A stretch of DNA of 64,000 nucleotides from Dehalococcoidia bacterium (lineage in GTDB: Bacteria > Chloroflexota > Dehalococcoidia > Lucifugimonadales > Australimonadaceae). A program made the position numbers and the translations under genes. The DNA lies in the NCBI GenBank assembly GCA_022820645.1, contig JAJEFD010000018.1, forward strand, positions 1-64,000, in the 5' to 3' direction. This document shows, in pieces, positions 25,236 to 35,700 of the stretch (the first letter of the stretch is position 1; each line of letters begins with the position of its first letter). The notes under the pieces are model-generated. The model saw only the letters and a list, made by a program, of their open reading frames with translations. It searched no databases and was not told where the DNA came from.

Positions 25236-26156
25236 ATGGACGTGAGCGCGCTGAGAAGCTTTGTTGCTGTCTGTCGCTCCGGCAGCTTCCGGGAAGCAGC
25301 CCGTGAACGGCACGTCAGTCAGCCGGGCGTGAGCAGACACGTGCAGCGGCTCGAAACAGAGCTCGGCGTGGTCCTGCTGGTCCGCCACCGGAAGCGTGTC
25401 GTGCCGACTGCTGCCGGCAGCAGGCTCTTTGCCTATGCCGTGGACAGCATAGCCGCACATGACCGTATCATCGGGTCACTCGCGCGCGATGATGCGGCGG
25501 TCGAGGGGGAACTCCGGATCGCGGCGAGCACCGCGCCAGGGGAATACCTGTTGCCAGGCCTCCTGTCACAGTTCACCGAGATATATCCACAGGTGCGCCC
25601 ACGCGTTGTCGTTACCGACTCGGCATCGGCGACCGAGCAGGTGGGGGATGGCCACTCCGACCTGGGGTTCGTAGGTATGAGAGCGGGAGGTCCATCCCTC
25701 GAATGGACGATCGTCGCCGAAGACGAGTTGGTGCTCGCGGTGCCCGGAAGGCATCCGTTCGCAGGCAGGGCGTCGGTTGACGTGGCCGAACTGAAGGGTC
25801 TGCCCTTCATCGAACGGGAGCCCGGCTCCGGCACCTGGAGCGGTCTTCGCCGTGCGCTGGAGAGGGCGGGAGTGAAGGAGCCCGGCTACACTCCCGTGAT
25901 GGTCGTCAACTCGACCCACGCGACCCTCGCAGCCGTCAACAACGGCTTCGGGTTCAGCATCGTCTCGTCGCTCGCGACCTACGAGCACGAGTTCGACCAG
26001 GTCTATCCGGCGCGGCTGACCGGCCTCGATACGGCACGCAGCCTGTACATGATCAGGCGGACATCGCTCGACTCTTCCGTTGCCCAGGCCTTCGGAGACT
26101 GGGTGCTTGCCCGCCTCGCAAAGGGACGCGAAACGATAGAACAGAGGTTTTCCTGA
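25236..26156 (+). CDS. LysR-family regulator of the selenium locus
   Basis: This is a 306-residue protein. The N-terminal winged helix is typical (LRSFVAVCRSGSFREAARER, then HVSQPGVSRHVQRLETELGV). The effector domain has PGEYLLPGLLSQFTEIYPQV, SDLGFVGM, VLAVPGRHPFAG and EREPGSGTWSG, which bind small anions in CysB/Cbl-like relatives. It is divergent from the importer and its last base overlaps the egtD start, so it is placed to control both. The effector is unknown; a sulfur or selenium oxyanion is a reasonable guess. Confidence 0.85.
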   Translation: MDVSALRSFVAVCRSGSFREAARERHVSQPGVSRHVQRLETELGVVLLVRHRKRVVPTAAGSRLFAYAVDSIAAHDRIIGSLARDDAAVEGELRIAASTAPGEYLLPGLLSQFTEIYPQVRPRVVVTDSASATEQVGDGHSDLGFVGMRAGGPSLEWTIVAEDELVLAVPGRHPFAGRASVDVAELKGLPFIEREPGSGTWSGLRRALERAGVKEPGYTPVMVVNSTHATLAAVNNGFGFSIVSSLATYEHEFDQVYPARLTGLDTARSLYMIRRTSLDSSVAQAFGDWVLARLAKGRETIEQRFS

Positions 26157-27136
26157 TGACGGGACTACTCAACGTTACGGTCCACACGTCCGCGGAGGAA
26201 GAGCGCGTCTCCGCCGTGGCGGAGATCATCCGGGGCTTGACGGCTGACCAGAAGACCCTCAGCCCCAAGTTCCTCTACCACGAGGAGGGTTCCGGTCTGT
26301 TCGACGAGATTACCCGGTTGGAGGAGTACTACCCCACCCGTATCGAGCGTTCGCTGCTCGACGGCTTCGGGGCCGAGATCGTCCGCGAAGTCCGGCCTCA
26401 CGAGATCGTCGAGTTGGGGCCCGGCAACAGCGCCAAGAGCGGGACGCTCATCGGGCCCGCCCTGGAAGCGGGAGTTCTGAAGCGCTACATACCGTTCGAT
26501 ATCAGCGAATCGGCAGTCCGCGAGGGGGCGCAAGCGCTGTTCGATGCGTACCCGGGCCTCGCCGAGATCGCCGCCGTCGTGGGCGACTTCGAGCGTCACC
26601 TCTCCGCCATCCCCCAGCCACAGGGGACGCGGCTCATCGCGTTCCTGGGCTCGACGATCGGGAACCTTCACCCCGAGGAGCGAAGCCGCTTCCTCAGGGA
26701 GGTCCGAGCGTTGATGCCCCGGAGCGAGGACGCACTGCTTCTGGGCGCAGACCTCATCAAGGACACGCGCGTCATCGAGGCGGCCTACAACGACGCAAGG
26801 GGCGTGACCGCGCTGTTCAATCTCAACTCCCTGAAGGCGGTGAACGAACTGCTGGACGTCGACATCGACACCAGCCTGTTCAGACATTGCGCCGTGTTCG
26901 ACGACGAGCACTCTCGGATCGAGATGCACCTGGAGGCGACGGCTGATGTTGCCTTCACGCTGCCCGGGAGCAGGGACACCGTCCGTGTCCGCGCTGGAGA
27001 GACGATCTGGACCGAGAGCTCCTACAAGTTCACGAAGGACGGTTTCGCCGAGACGCTCCATGACGCGGGCTTCGGCAACGTCCGGTGGATCACGGACCCC
27101 GAGGATATGTTCGGGCTGGTGCTGGCCCGCCCATAA
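26156..27136 (+). CDS. egtD: L-histidine N(alpha)-methyltransferase EgtD
   Basis: This is a 326-residue SAM-dependent methyltransferase of the EgtD family: LSPKFLYHEEGSGLFDEITR and LEEYYPTRIERSLL at the N-terminus, VELGPGNSAKSGTLI for SAM, LIAFLGSTIGNLHPEER and LLGADLIKDTRVIEAAYNDA, and the C-terminal ETIWTESSYKFT. It trimethylates histidine to hercynine, the common precursor of ergothioneine and selenoneine. It overlaps the lysR stop (TGATG). With senA and senB nearby it completes the selenoneine pathway. Confidence 0.93.
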   Translation: MTGLLNVTVHTSAEEERVSAVAEIIRGLTADQKTLSPKFLYHEEGSGLFDEITRLEEYYPTRIERSLLDGFGAEIVREVRPHEIVELGPGNSAKSGTLIGPALEAGVLKRYIPFDISESAVREGAQALFDAYPGLAEIAAVVGDFERHLSAIPQPQGTRLIAFLGSTIGNLHPEERSRFLREVRALMPRSEDALLLGADLIKDTRVIEAAYNDARGVTALFNLNSLKAVNELLDVDIDTSLFRHCAVFDDEHSRIEMHLEATADVAFTLPGSRDTVRVRAGETIWTESSYKFTKDGFAETLHDAGFGNVRWITDPEDMFGLVLARP

Positions 27137-27143
27137 GCCTGCG

Positions 27144-28112
27144 TCATCCGCCTGCGGGCGCGGTCTTGAGACGACGGTACGCCGCCACCACCGTTTCCCA
27201 CGCCACCTGCGCCTGCTCCGAGCGGACCGCCGTCATCTGCTCGCCCGCTCGATAGCACCACGTCGAGACGTTGGCTATCCCGGCTGCGGCCATCGCCTCC
27301 GCGGCCCGAGCAATCTCGTCCTCCCGGCCCGCCGGGATCGAGAACGCCTGCAGCCAGGCCATGGGCTCCTGCCCGGAGTCACGGCATGCAGCAGCGACCG
27401 TGGCGCACGCGTCATACACGTACGGGGCGATAGGCTGTCCGTGCGCTCGCCACAAGGGCGACACTGCGACTACGTCAGCCGCGCGGGCAGCCGTCAACTG
27501 CTCCGGAAGACTTGACCCTGGGAGCACGCCGACTGCGGTGTGCAGGCCAAGTCTGCGGGCGCTGCCGCACGCGTCCTCCAGCAAACGGACAAGACCCAAC
27601 TGCAGGACTGTCCGCCTGCCCGCCAGGCCTGCACCCCCCGGCTCATCTGCTCCAGAGAGAACCGCTAGCGCTTCCTGGCAGCCATCGCAAACGCAGGTCA
27701 CCTCCGCGGGAGCCAGCGGGTCGTCGAAGAACACGGCGTCGGCCCCCGCCCTGGCTGCCGCCTCGATCCACGCTTGGAGCAGTTCGCGAAACGCAAGTGC
27801 GTTGGGGCAGGCCACGGGGACCCGCTCACCGCCAGGCCTTACCTGCCATGACGCAGGATGCCGCAACAAGAAGTCACTGAACGCCTCGCCCGCGAAGAGT
27901 CCCCCCAGCCCCCAGCAGTCCACCCAGGCCTCGAGGCCGGCTGTGTGTGTGGCGTCTACCAGAGCGCTTATCTCGCCGGAATGAAAGGCGAGATCATACT
28001 CGCTGAAGGTATGAACGACGTAGTCGCACCCGGCCTCGACAATCTCGGGAAGGTCGCGCTCCGCGTAGTGCCGGACGAACCGGTTGCCGAGGTACGTGAC
28101 GCCGAGCTTCAT
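27144..28112 (-). CDS. TIM-barrel-like protein with CxCxxC motif, unknown
   Basis: This is a 322-residue soluble protein. The pattern MKLGVTYLGNRFVRHY...GLEAWVDCWGLGG...AGADAVFFDDPL is reminiscent of hypothetical glycoside-hydrolase-like barrels, and CVCDGC (near residue 140) could bind metal, as in family 42-like proteins. No specific family can be named. It lies 15 bases downstream of glmS on the same strand and may share its transcript. Its stop is only seven bases from the convergent egtD stop. Confidence 0.65.
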   Translation of the reverse strand: MKLGVTYLGNRFVRHYAERDLPEIVEAGCDYVVHTFSEYDLAFHSGEISALVDATHTAGLEAWVDCWGLGGLFAGEAFSDFLLRHPASWQVRPGGERVPVACPNALAFRELLQAWIEAAARAGADAVFFDDPLAPAEVTCVCDGCQEALAVLSGADEPGGAGLAGRRTVLQLGLVRLLEDACGSARRLGLHTAVGVLPGSSLPEQLTAARAADVVAVSPLWRAHGQPIAPYVYDACATVAAACRDSGQEPMAWLQAFSIPAGREDEIARAAEAMAAAGIANVSTWCYRAGEQMTAVRSEQAQVAWETVVAAYRRLKTAPAGG

Positions 28113-28127
28113 ACGCGCGTGCGGGGC

Positions 28128-29981
28128 CTACTCGACGGTGACGCTCTTCGCGAGATTGCGCGGCTGGTCCACGTCGTTTCCCAGCAGATCAGCGGTCCGG
28201 TAGGCGAACAGCTGCAACGGCACGACAGCCACCATCGGCTGCAGCAGGGGCGGGCACTCCGGTATCCAGAGTGCGTCGTCCGCATACGCCGCGACTTCCG
28301 CGCTGCCCGCCGTCGCAACGGCGATGACCTTCCCGTCGCGAGCGCGCACCTCCGACATGCTGATGAGCATCTTCTCGTACAGCGCATTGCGCGGCGCTAC
28401 CGCGACGACCGGCGTCTCGTGGTCGATGAGCGCTATGGGGCCGTGCTTGATCTCCGCGGCTGACATGCCCTCCGCGTGGATGTAGCTGGTCTCCTTCATC
28501 TTGTACGCGCCTTCGCGCGCTACGGGTTCCATCAGCCCCCGCCCCAAGAAGAGGAAGCGCCGAGCGTTCATGTAACGCCGCGCAATCTCCTCTGCGTCGC
28601 GCTCCGTCGTCTCGATCGTGGCGCCGATCAAGGCTGGGAGGCGCGTGATCTCCTCGACGCAGCGCGTGGCGCTCTCCGTGCTCAGGACGTCGCGCTGCAG
28701 CCCCAGAGCGCAGGCGGCGAGGTACATCACGACCATCGAGTTGACCATCGTCTTTGTGGACGCGACGCCGACCTCGTGTCCCGCGTGCATGAGCAGGGGA
28801 TACTCCACGGCGCGCGTGGCTTCGCTCTCTGGCACGTTGGTGATGACGGCCGTCCGGGCGCCGCGTATCCGTGCCTCGTGCAGCGCCTGCAGGGTGTCTG
28901 CCGTTTCGCCGGACTGGGTGACGCCCACGACCAGCGTGTGCCTGTCCAGCACAGGGTCGCGGTGGAGGAACTCAGCGGCGTTCTCGGCTGACGCCGGGAC
29001 CCGGGCGAGTGTTTCCACGTAGCGAGCGCCCACCAGCCCCGCGTGGACGCTCGTGCCCATACCCAGGAACACCACACGCGTCAGCGCCGCCACCTCCGAG
29101 TCGGTCAACGGCAGCAGCATCTCATCCAGTTGCGCTTTGCCCTGTGAGAACGCGATACGCCCATGCAGCGCGCTCATCGCCGACTCCGGCTGCTCGTGTA
29201 TCTCCTTCAACGTGAAGTGCTTGTAGCCGCCCTTCGCGGCGGCTCCGCCGCTCACACCCACGGGACGGAGCGCACGTGTGGACGGTCGCCCGTCCAGCGT
29301 GCGGAGCTCGAACCCCTCCGGCCTCACCACTGCGGACTCACCCGGCTCCAGGAAGATCGCCGTCGACGTATACGGTGTCAGCGCCGGGAGATCGCTTGCG
29401 ATGAGCATCTCGCCCTCGCCGGTGCCCACGGCGATGCCGCCCGCGTTGCCGATGCGCGCAACGACGAGCATCTCCGGCGTACGCGTGTGCATGCAGGCTA
29501 TCGCGTGTGCGCCCCGCAGCCGTCCCGCGGCGACGCGCACCGCCTCCTCGAATGGCAGGCCTTCCGCCAGCAGCTCCTCGATCGTGTGGGGAATGATCTC
29601 CGTGTCCGTCTGCGAGAAAAACTGGTGGCCGTTCGCGGTCAGCCGCGCCTTGAGCAAGGCATAGTTCTCGACGATGCCGTTGTGAACGACCACGACCTCG
29701 CCGGTGCCGTCCGTGTGCGGGTGCGCGTTCACGTTGGAGGCGGGGCCGTGTGTGGCCCAGCGTGTGTGGCCGATGCCTTGCCGTCCGGTGACCGGTTCGT
29801 TCTCCACGAGCCGCCGCAGGTTGTCCAACTTGCCCGCCGCCCGGCGGACGGAGAGGTGCCTGAAATCGTCCACGACGGCAAGCCCGGCGCTGTCGTACCC
29901 GCGGTAGGAGAGACGCGTGAGCCCGTCCAGCAGGATGCTGGAGGCGTCACGAGGGCCGGTGTATCCGAATATCCCGCACAT
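28128..29981 (-). CDS. glmS: Glutamine-fructose-6-phosphate aminotransferase (isomerizing)
   Basis: This is a 617-residue full-length enzyme. The N-terminal glutaminase starts MCGIFGYTG (nucleophile Cys2) with RLSYRGYDSAGLAV and GHTRWATHG. The C-terminal half has two SIS isomerase domains (GMGTSVHAGLVGARYVET; GVTQSGETADTLQAL; FLGRGLMEPVAREGAYKMKE) and the terminal LAKSVTVE. It makes glucosamine-6-phosphate, the entry to amino sugars. No glmS ribozyme is apparent in the short upstream gap. Confidence 0.96.
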   Translation of the reverse strand: MCGIFGYTGPRDASSILLDGLTRLSYRGYDSAGLAVVDDFRHLSVRRAAGKLDNLRRLVENEPVTGRQGIGHTRWATHGPASNVNAHPHTDGTGEVVVVHNGIVENYALLKARLTANGHQFFSQTDTEIIPHTIEELLAEGLPFEEAVRVAAGRLRGAHAIACMHTRTPEMLVVARIGNAGGIAVGTGEGEMLIASDLPALTPYTSTAIFLEPGESAVVRPEGFELRTLDGRPSTRALRPVGVSGGAAAKGGYKHFTLKEIHEQPESAMSALHGRIAFSQGKAQLDEMLLPLTDSEVAALTRVVFLGMGTSVHAGLVGARYVETLARVPASAENAAEFLHRDPVLDRHTLVVGVTQSGETADTLQALHEARIRGARTAVITNVPESEATRAVEYPLLMHAGHEVGVASTKTMVNSMVVMYLAACALGLQRDVLSTESATRCVEEITRLPALIGATIETTERDAEEIARRYMNARRFLFLGRGLMEPVAREGAYKMKETSYIHAEGMSAAEIKHGPIALIDHETPVVAVAPRNALYEKMLISMSEVRARDGKVIAVATAGSAEVAAYADDALWIPECPPLLQPMVAVVPLQLFAYRTADLLGNDVDQPRNLAKSVTVE

Positions 29982-30154
29982 GTGCTGGAAAGGAGTGTAG
30001 CACTCCGGAACGGCTTGCTGTTTGAGATGCTGTCCGCTCGGCAGTCCTTCGTCCCGGAGTTGGCGGGTGGGGCCGCCGGGGATAATATCCTGAACGACAC
30101 GCCGTATTGAGATGTCCCGAAGCAGCCTGGCACGAGCGGCCTGAGGAGGGCGAC

Positions 30155-31201
30155 ATGGTACGAGGTCCAGTGATTGACGCGGACGGTCATATCCTGGAGC
30201 GGTCCCAGGATGTGTGGCGGTACATCGAGCCCCCGTTCGACAAGCGTGGCGGCGGCCTCTGGCAGGGAGGTCATCCGTGGGATGCTGAGCTGGCAGGGAC
30301 GCTGACCAACCGCGAGTACAAGGACGGAGGTCTGGAGCCCGAGCGTCAGGTGGATACGTGGCTGCGCATCGCCGACCGGGAGAACATTGAGACGGCGGTC
30401 CTCTTCCCCACCGGCTCCGGACACGTCGCCTACATCCCCGAGCCTGCGTGGGCAGTCGCGGTCTCGCGCGCTACCAACACCCACTTCGCGACCGATTACG
30501 GCGCAGCATCGCCGCGCCTCCGTCCTGTGGGCGTCCTGCCCATGCGCGACCCGCAAGCAGCAGCGGAAGAACTCCGCCGGGCGGTTACGGAGTTGGGGCT
30601 GGTCAGCTTCGAGATCCTCTCGCAGGGGCTTACGATGGGATTCGGCGACCCCTTCTATGACCCCATCTTCGCGGAGGCAGAGCGCCTTGGCGTGCCGCTA
30701 TGCATACACGGGACACGCTCCAAGCCGGAGGAGGTAGGCGGCGAACGGTTCAAGACCTTCGCCGAGGTGCACACCTACGTGTTCCCGGCGTCTGTCACCC
30801 TGCACTTCGTCAGCACCATCGCGAACGGGGTGCTCGAGCGCTTCCCGAAGCTGAAGCTCGCCTTCCTCGAGATCGGTGCGACATGGCTGCCTTACTGGCT
30901 GGACCGGCTGGACGAACACTGGGAACTCCGTGGCGCGCAAGAGATGCCGTACGTCACGAAACGGCCAACGGACGTCTTCCGCGAGCACGAGGTCTACGTC
31001 AGCGTGGAGCCTGAGGAGACCTTGCTCCCCCAGGTGATCGAACACCTCGGAGACGACCACTTCCTGTTCGCATCCGACGTTCCACATTGGGATGCGCGCT
31101 TCCCCGAGAACCTCGAATACCTCGAGTCCCGGCAGGACATACCTGCAGCGAGCCTCCGGAAGATCACGTACGACAACGGGAAGCGCCTCTTCGGGCTCTA
31201 G
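30155..31201 (+). CDS. Amidohydrolase family protein (metal-dependent hydrolase/decarboxylase)
   Basis: This is a 348-residue protein. It starts VIDADGHILERSQDVW, where the usual Asp-x-His is present; LCIHGTRSKPEE supplies a central metal His, and FASDVPHWDARFPENLEYLE near the end supplies the catalytic Asp. This layout is the ACMSD-like amidohydrolase-2 family, which includes decarboxylases and hydratases of ring-cleavage products. GAGGAGGG before ATG 30155 fixes the start. It stands alone, with no pathway partner adjacent. Confidence 0.82.
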   Translation: MVRGPVIDADGHILERSQDVWRYIEPPFDKRGGGLWQGGHPWDAELAGTLTNREYKDGGLEPERQVDTWLRIADRENIETAVLFPTGSGHVAYIPEPAWAVAVSRATNTHFATDYGAASPRLRPVGVLPMRDPQAAAEELRRAVTELGLVSFEILSQGLTMGFGDPFYDPIFAEAERLGVPLCIHGTRSKPEEVGGERFKTFAEVHTYVFPASVTLHFVSTIANGVLERFPKLKLAFLEIGATWLPYWLDRLDEHWELRGAQEMPYVTKRPTDVFREHEVYVSVEPEETLLPQVIEHLGDDHFLFASDVPHWDARFPENLEYLESRQDIPAASLRKITYDNGKRLFGL

Positions 31202-31257
31202 GCTGTGTGATATGCGTGTCTCGCGCTAATGGGCAACGCTGAAGTTGGAGGCCTTCC

Positions 31258-32679
31258 TCACCGCTGAGGCACGGCCTTCGGCTCCGCGGGTTGCAGCACC
31301 CCGACGTACGGCAGGTTCCGGTACCGGCCGCCGTAGTCCAGCCCGTAGCCGATGACGAACTCGTCCGGCACCTCGAAGCCCACGTAGTCTATGGGCACGT
31401 CCGCCATGCGGCGCACGGACTTGTCGAGCATCGTGCAGACGCGCAGGCTCGCAGGGCCCTTGGCCTGCAGGTGCTCCAGCAGGTAGCGCAGCGTGAGCCC
31501 CGTGTCCACGATATCCTCGACGATGACCACGTGGCGTCCCTTGAGCTCCGTCATCACATCGCGGATGACGTCGATGCTCTTCTCCCGCTCCTCGCCGTAG
31601 TGGGTGATCTCCATGAACTCCACCTGCAGCGGCAGGTTTATCGCCCGCATGAGGTCAGCCATGAAAACCACCACGCCCCGGAGGATGCCGATGAGCACCG
31701 GCTCTTCACCTGCGTAGTCCTGCGACAGCTGCGCACCGAGCTCCTTCACGCGTTTCTGGACGGTCGCCTCATCGAACAGCACGCGCTCCGTGCCCTCGAC
31801 CGAGACCTCGGAAAGTGGACCGAACCCGTACTTGCCCATAAGTCGCATGAGGTCGCGGCGGTAGAGCAGTTGGACATTCACTTCCGGGTACAGCTCGCGC
31901 ACATGCCGCAGCTTCCGGTTCTTCTGGGTGACCAGGTTCTGCTTCATGGTGGTCAACTCGAAGTACTGGTCGTACTCCGGGAGGTAGAAGTCCGGCGTGA
32001 ACATCTCCACGACACGGCTCCCGTCCCACCGCAGGGGGAACGAACGGGGCTCGTACAGATAGTTGATGTGGTAGTAGTCGAGGAGGTCCGCGAACTCCTT
32101 CTCGCTCGGGTGCATGAACGCTTTGGTCGGGGCCACGTCGTCCGCGTCGCGTCGGCGTCCCCGGCGCCCACGCCTGGGTCCGGCCGCATCCCGGTCCCGT
32201 TCCCCAGCTGGCGGCTCGTTCGACGGCGGGGGCATACCCAGCGCGGCGCGTTCCGCGGTCTGCCTGCCTCGCCCCCGACGCCGTGGCGGCGTTGCTCGCT
32301 GCGGCTCCTCCGATGCAGCATCCTGCGTAATCGGTTCACTCGCTTCCTCGGAAGCAGGTGCGGCAGCCACGCCGGGCGAACGACGCCCACGGCGCCGCGT
32401 TGTCACGCGCTGCGGCTCCTCCGATGCAGCATCCTGCGCAGTCGGTTCGCTCGCTTCCTCGGAAGCAGGTGCGGCGGCTATGCCGGGTGAACGACGACCG
32501 CGACGGGGCCGCGTTGCGCGCTGCGGTTCCTCCGGTGCGTCCGATGGTTCGTTCACTGCGTCAGCGGACGGCGCGGTTTCGGGTACGGCGTCCGCCGTAC
32601 GGCGGCGTGTGGTCCTGCGCCGTCGAGGTCGAGGTTCCGAATCTTCGGACGGGTCTGCCTGCTGGGGGTCCTGCACCAT
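31258..32679 (-). CDS. hpt: Hypoxanthine phosphoribosyltransferase fused to nuclease-like domain and Arg-rich repeats
   Basis: This 473-residue protein is more than twice the normal HPRT length. Residues 1-185 are low-complexity and basic, with a 37-residue unit repeated in tandem. Residues 189-275 look like a small restriction-endonuclease-type domain: FTPDFYLPEYDQYFELTTMK and KNRKLRHVRELYP give a P-D...E-x-T...K arrangement. Residues about 300-473 are HPRT: LIGILRGVVVFMADLMR, the PRPP loop VVIVEDIVDTGLTL and VGFEVPDEFVIGYGLDY. It converts hypoxanthine or guanine with PRPP to IMP or GMP. It is last in the pyr-car operon, 33 bases after carB, with GAGAGG upstream of the ATG. Confidence 0.88.
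   Translation of the reverse strand: MVQDPQQADPSEDSEPRPRRRRTTRRRTADAVPETAPSADAVNEPSDAPEEPQRATRPRRGRRSPGIAAAPASEEASEPTAQDAASEEPQRVTTRRRGRRSPGVAAAPASEEASEPITQDAASEEPQRATPPRRRGRGRQTAERAALGMPPPSNEPPAGERDRDAAGPRRGRRGRRRDADDVAPTKAFMHPSEKEFADLLDYYHINYLYEPRSFPLRWDGSRVVEMFTPDFYLPEYDQYFELTTMKQNLVTQKNRKLRHVRELYPEVNVQLLYRRDLMRLMGKYGFGPLSEVSVEGTERVLFDEATVQKRVKELGAQLSQDYAGEEPVLIGILRGVVVFMADLMRAINLPLQVEFMEITHYGEEREKSIDVIRDVMTELKGRHVVIVEDIVDTGLTLRYLLEHLQAKGPASLRVCTMLDKSVRRMADVPIDYVGFEVPDEFVIGYGLDYGGRYRNLPYVGVLQPAEPKAVPQR
32303..32524. repeat. Two tandem 111-base repeats inside hpt
   Basis: Units at 32303-32413 and 32414-32524 are near-identical, and a partial third begins at 32525. Each encodes 37 residues (EEPQR...RRGRRSPG...AAAPASEEASEP...QDAAS), keeping frame. 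They expand the basic N-terminal linker. Confidence 0.9.
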
Positions 32680-32712
32680 CTCGTCAGACCTCTCGTCTCA
32701 GTGTTGTCGTCG

Positions 32713-35700
32713 TCATCGCGTGGAGTGCTGTTCCTCTACCTGTACGGCGCCGCGCACGTACTCCGCAGTGGTCGCGACGTTATAGTCCGAGCCGCCCAGC
32801 ACCAGCGCCTCGACTGCCGCCCTGGCCGTGTCCATGGAGGTGTAGCACGGTATCCTGCGCTCCGTTGCCGCGCGGCGTATCTCGAACCCGTCGCGCAGCG
32901 CCTGTGCGACCTCCTCAACCGTGTTCAGCACGGCGTCCACTGTCCCGTCCGCCACGACGGAGTAGGCGTTGGGGTAAGGCTCGGCCGCCTTGTTCACTTC
33001 GGTGACCGTCAGCCCCAGCCCGCGCATCAGCACCGCTGTCCCGTGGGTGGCATACAGTTCATAGTCCAATCCCCCGAGCATCTTCAACCATGCAACGGCG
33101 TCAGATTTGTCCCTGTCTGCGATGGTGATGAGGATGCGGCCGGAAGGCGGCAGCATGAGCCCCGCCGCCATCAGCGCTTTCGCGACCGCCGGCCGGGTGC
33201 TTACGTCTATGCCCATCACCTCGCCGGTTGACTTCATCTCGGGGCCCAGATACGTGTCCACTCCCGCAAGTTTGGACATGGAGAAGACCGGCGCTTTCAC
33301 GCTGGCCATGGGCGGGTCTGGCTGCAACCCGCCGGTGTAGCCCTGCTCTGCTATCGAGTGTCCAAGCATCACGTTCGTCGCCAGCTGCACCATCGGGATG
33401 CCCGTGACCTTGGAGATGAATGGCACCGTACGGCTCGACCGGGGATTGACCTCGATGACGTACACCGACGACAGTCCGCTGTCGGCAGCAACCGTGAGGC
33501 CGAACGGTCTGCTCTCGTTCACGATGACGTACTGGATGTTCATCAGGCCGCGTACGCCTATGGCCAGCCCGATGCGCGCCGTGTAGTCGACGAGCACGTC
33601 CCGTTCGTGCTCCGAGATTCCCTCTGCGGGGTAGACCGCCATCGAGTCCCCGGAGTGGACGCCCGCTCGCTCGATGTGCTCCATGATGCCCGGGATCAGC
33701 ACCTGCTCGCCGTCCACGACAGCGTCGACTTCCACCTCGCGTCCCTGCAGGTACTTGTCGATCAGGATGGGGCGGCCCGGCGCGGCCTCGAAGGCACGCG
33801 ACAGGTAGCGCCGGAACTCCGTCATGTTATCCACGATCTCCATCGCCCGCCCGCCGAGCACGTAGCTCGGCCTCACCACCAGCGGGAAACCGAGCCGCTC
33901 CGCTATCGCCGTCCCCTCGTCGAGCGAGGTCGCCGTGTCGCCCGGCGGCTGGGGGATGCCGAGGCTTGCCATCAGGCTCCCGAACCGCTCGCGGTCGGAG
34001 GCGATGTCTATCGCGTCTGCGGACGAGCCGAGGATCGGCAACCCTGCCGCGCCTATCGACTGGCTCAGGTTGATGGCGGTCTGCCCGCCGAACTGCACGA
34101 CGGCAGGCGGATACGCGCCGCCCACGCCCTCGTTCTCGATGATGTCGCGGACGCTCTCCTCGTCGAGCGGTTCGAAGTAGAGACGGTCGCTCGTATCGAA
34201 ATCGGTGGAGACCGTCTCCGGGTTTGAGTTGACCATGATGGAGTTGACGCCCGCGTCGTCCAGCGCCCACGCCGCGTGGACGGAACAGTAGTCGAACTCG
34301 ATGCCCTGCCCGATGCGGATCGGCCCGCTGCCGATGACGACGGCCTTGTCGCCCTGCAACGGCTCCGCCTCGTTCTCCTGCTCGTAGGTGCTGTAGAAGT
34401 ACGGCGTCACGGCTTCGAACTCGGCGGCGCAGGTGTCCACCATCTTGTAGACAGGCCGCAGGCCGAACCCCTGTCGGAGCGAGCGCACTTCCTCGTGCGT
34501 ACGGCCCGTGAGCGCGGCGATGACCTCGTCCGGCGTGCCGAGGCGCTTGGCGTCCCACAACAGGTCGCGGGAAAGGGGTTCGGAGCGCAGCCGCTCCTCC
34601 ATGTCGACGATGCGCAAGAGGCCGTGCAGGAACCAGGGGTCGACGTGCGTTGCCTGCGCCAGCGCGTCGGGGGTCATGCCCCTCCGGAGTGCCGCGGCCA
34701 TCGCCCACAACCGCTCATCCGTCGGCTCGAGCGGAAGTTCCTCGGCTGCGAGCCCGTCCCACTCCGGCGACTCCCACAGCAGCGTGCGGCCGCCCAGTTC
34801 TATCGAGCGCACCGCCTTCTGCAGCGCTGCCTCGAAGCCGCGGTCTATCGACATCACTTCGCCCGTCGCCTTCATCTGCGTGCCGATGGCGCGGTCACCC
34901 CGTGCGAACTTGTCGAATGGCCAGCGCGGCGACTTGATGACGCAGTAGTCGAGAGCCGGTTCGAACGCGGCTCTCGTGCGCTGCGTCACCGCGTTCGGTA
35001 TCTCGTCAAGCCTCCGCCCGACCGCGATCTTCGCTGCAACGCGGGCGATGGGGTAACCCGTCGCTTTGGACGCAAGCGCGGAAGAGCGGCTCACGCGCGG
35101 GTTCACCTCAATGACGAAGTACTGCATCGGGTCGGGAACGCCGCCCGGCAGCACCTCGCCGATGATCGGGTGCGGCGACAGCCCGAACTGGATGTTGCAC
35201 CCGCCCTCGATGCCGAGCGCACGGATGATCCGGATGCTCGCGGAGCGGAGCAACTGGTACTCCTTGTCTGAGAGCGTCTGGCTCGGCGCGATGACGATGC
35301 TGTCCCCGGTGTGGACACCCATCGCATCGAGGTTCTCCATGTTGCATATCGTGATGCAGGTGTCGGCGGCGTCGCGCATCACCTCGTACTCGACCTCGCG
35401 CCAGCCGCGCATCGATCGCTCCACCAGCACCTGGTGGATGGGGCTGGCAGCGAGCCCGCTGGTGACAACCGTCTCCAACTCTTCCATCGTCGTGGCGAAC
35501 CCGCCGCCCGTGCCGCCCAGCGTGTAGGCAGGCCGCACCACGAGCGGCAGACCCAGCTCACGGCCCACCCGCATCCCATCCTCGATGGAGTTCGCTATCT
35601 CGCTCGGCGGCGTGGGTTCGCCCAGCCGGTTCAGCAGTGCCCGGAAGAGCTCACGGTCCTCCGCCGTCTTGATCGTTTCGATGGAGGTCCCCAGCAGCCG

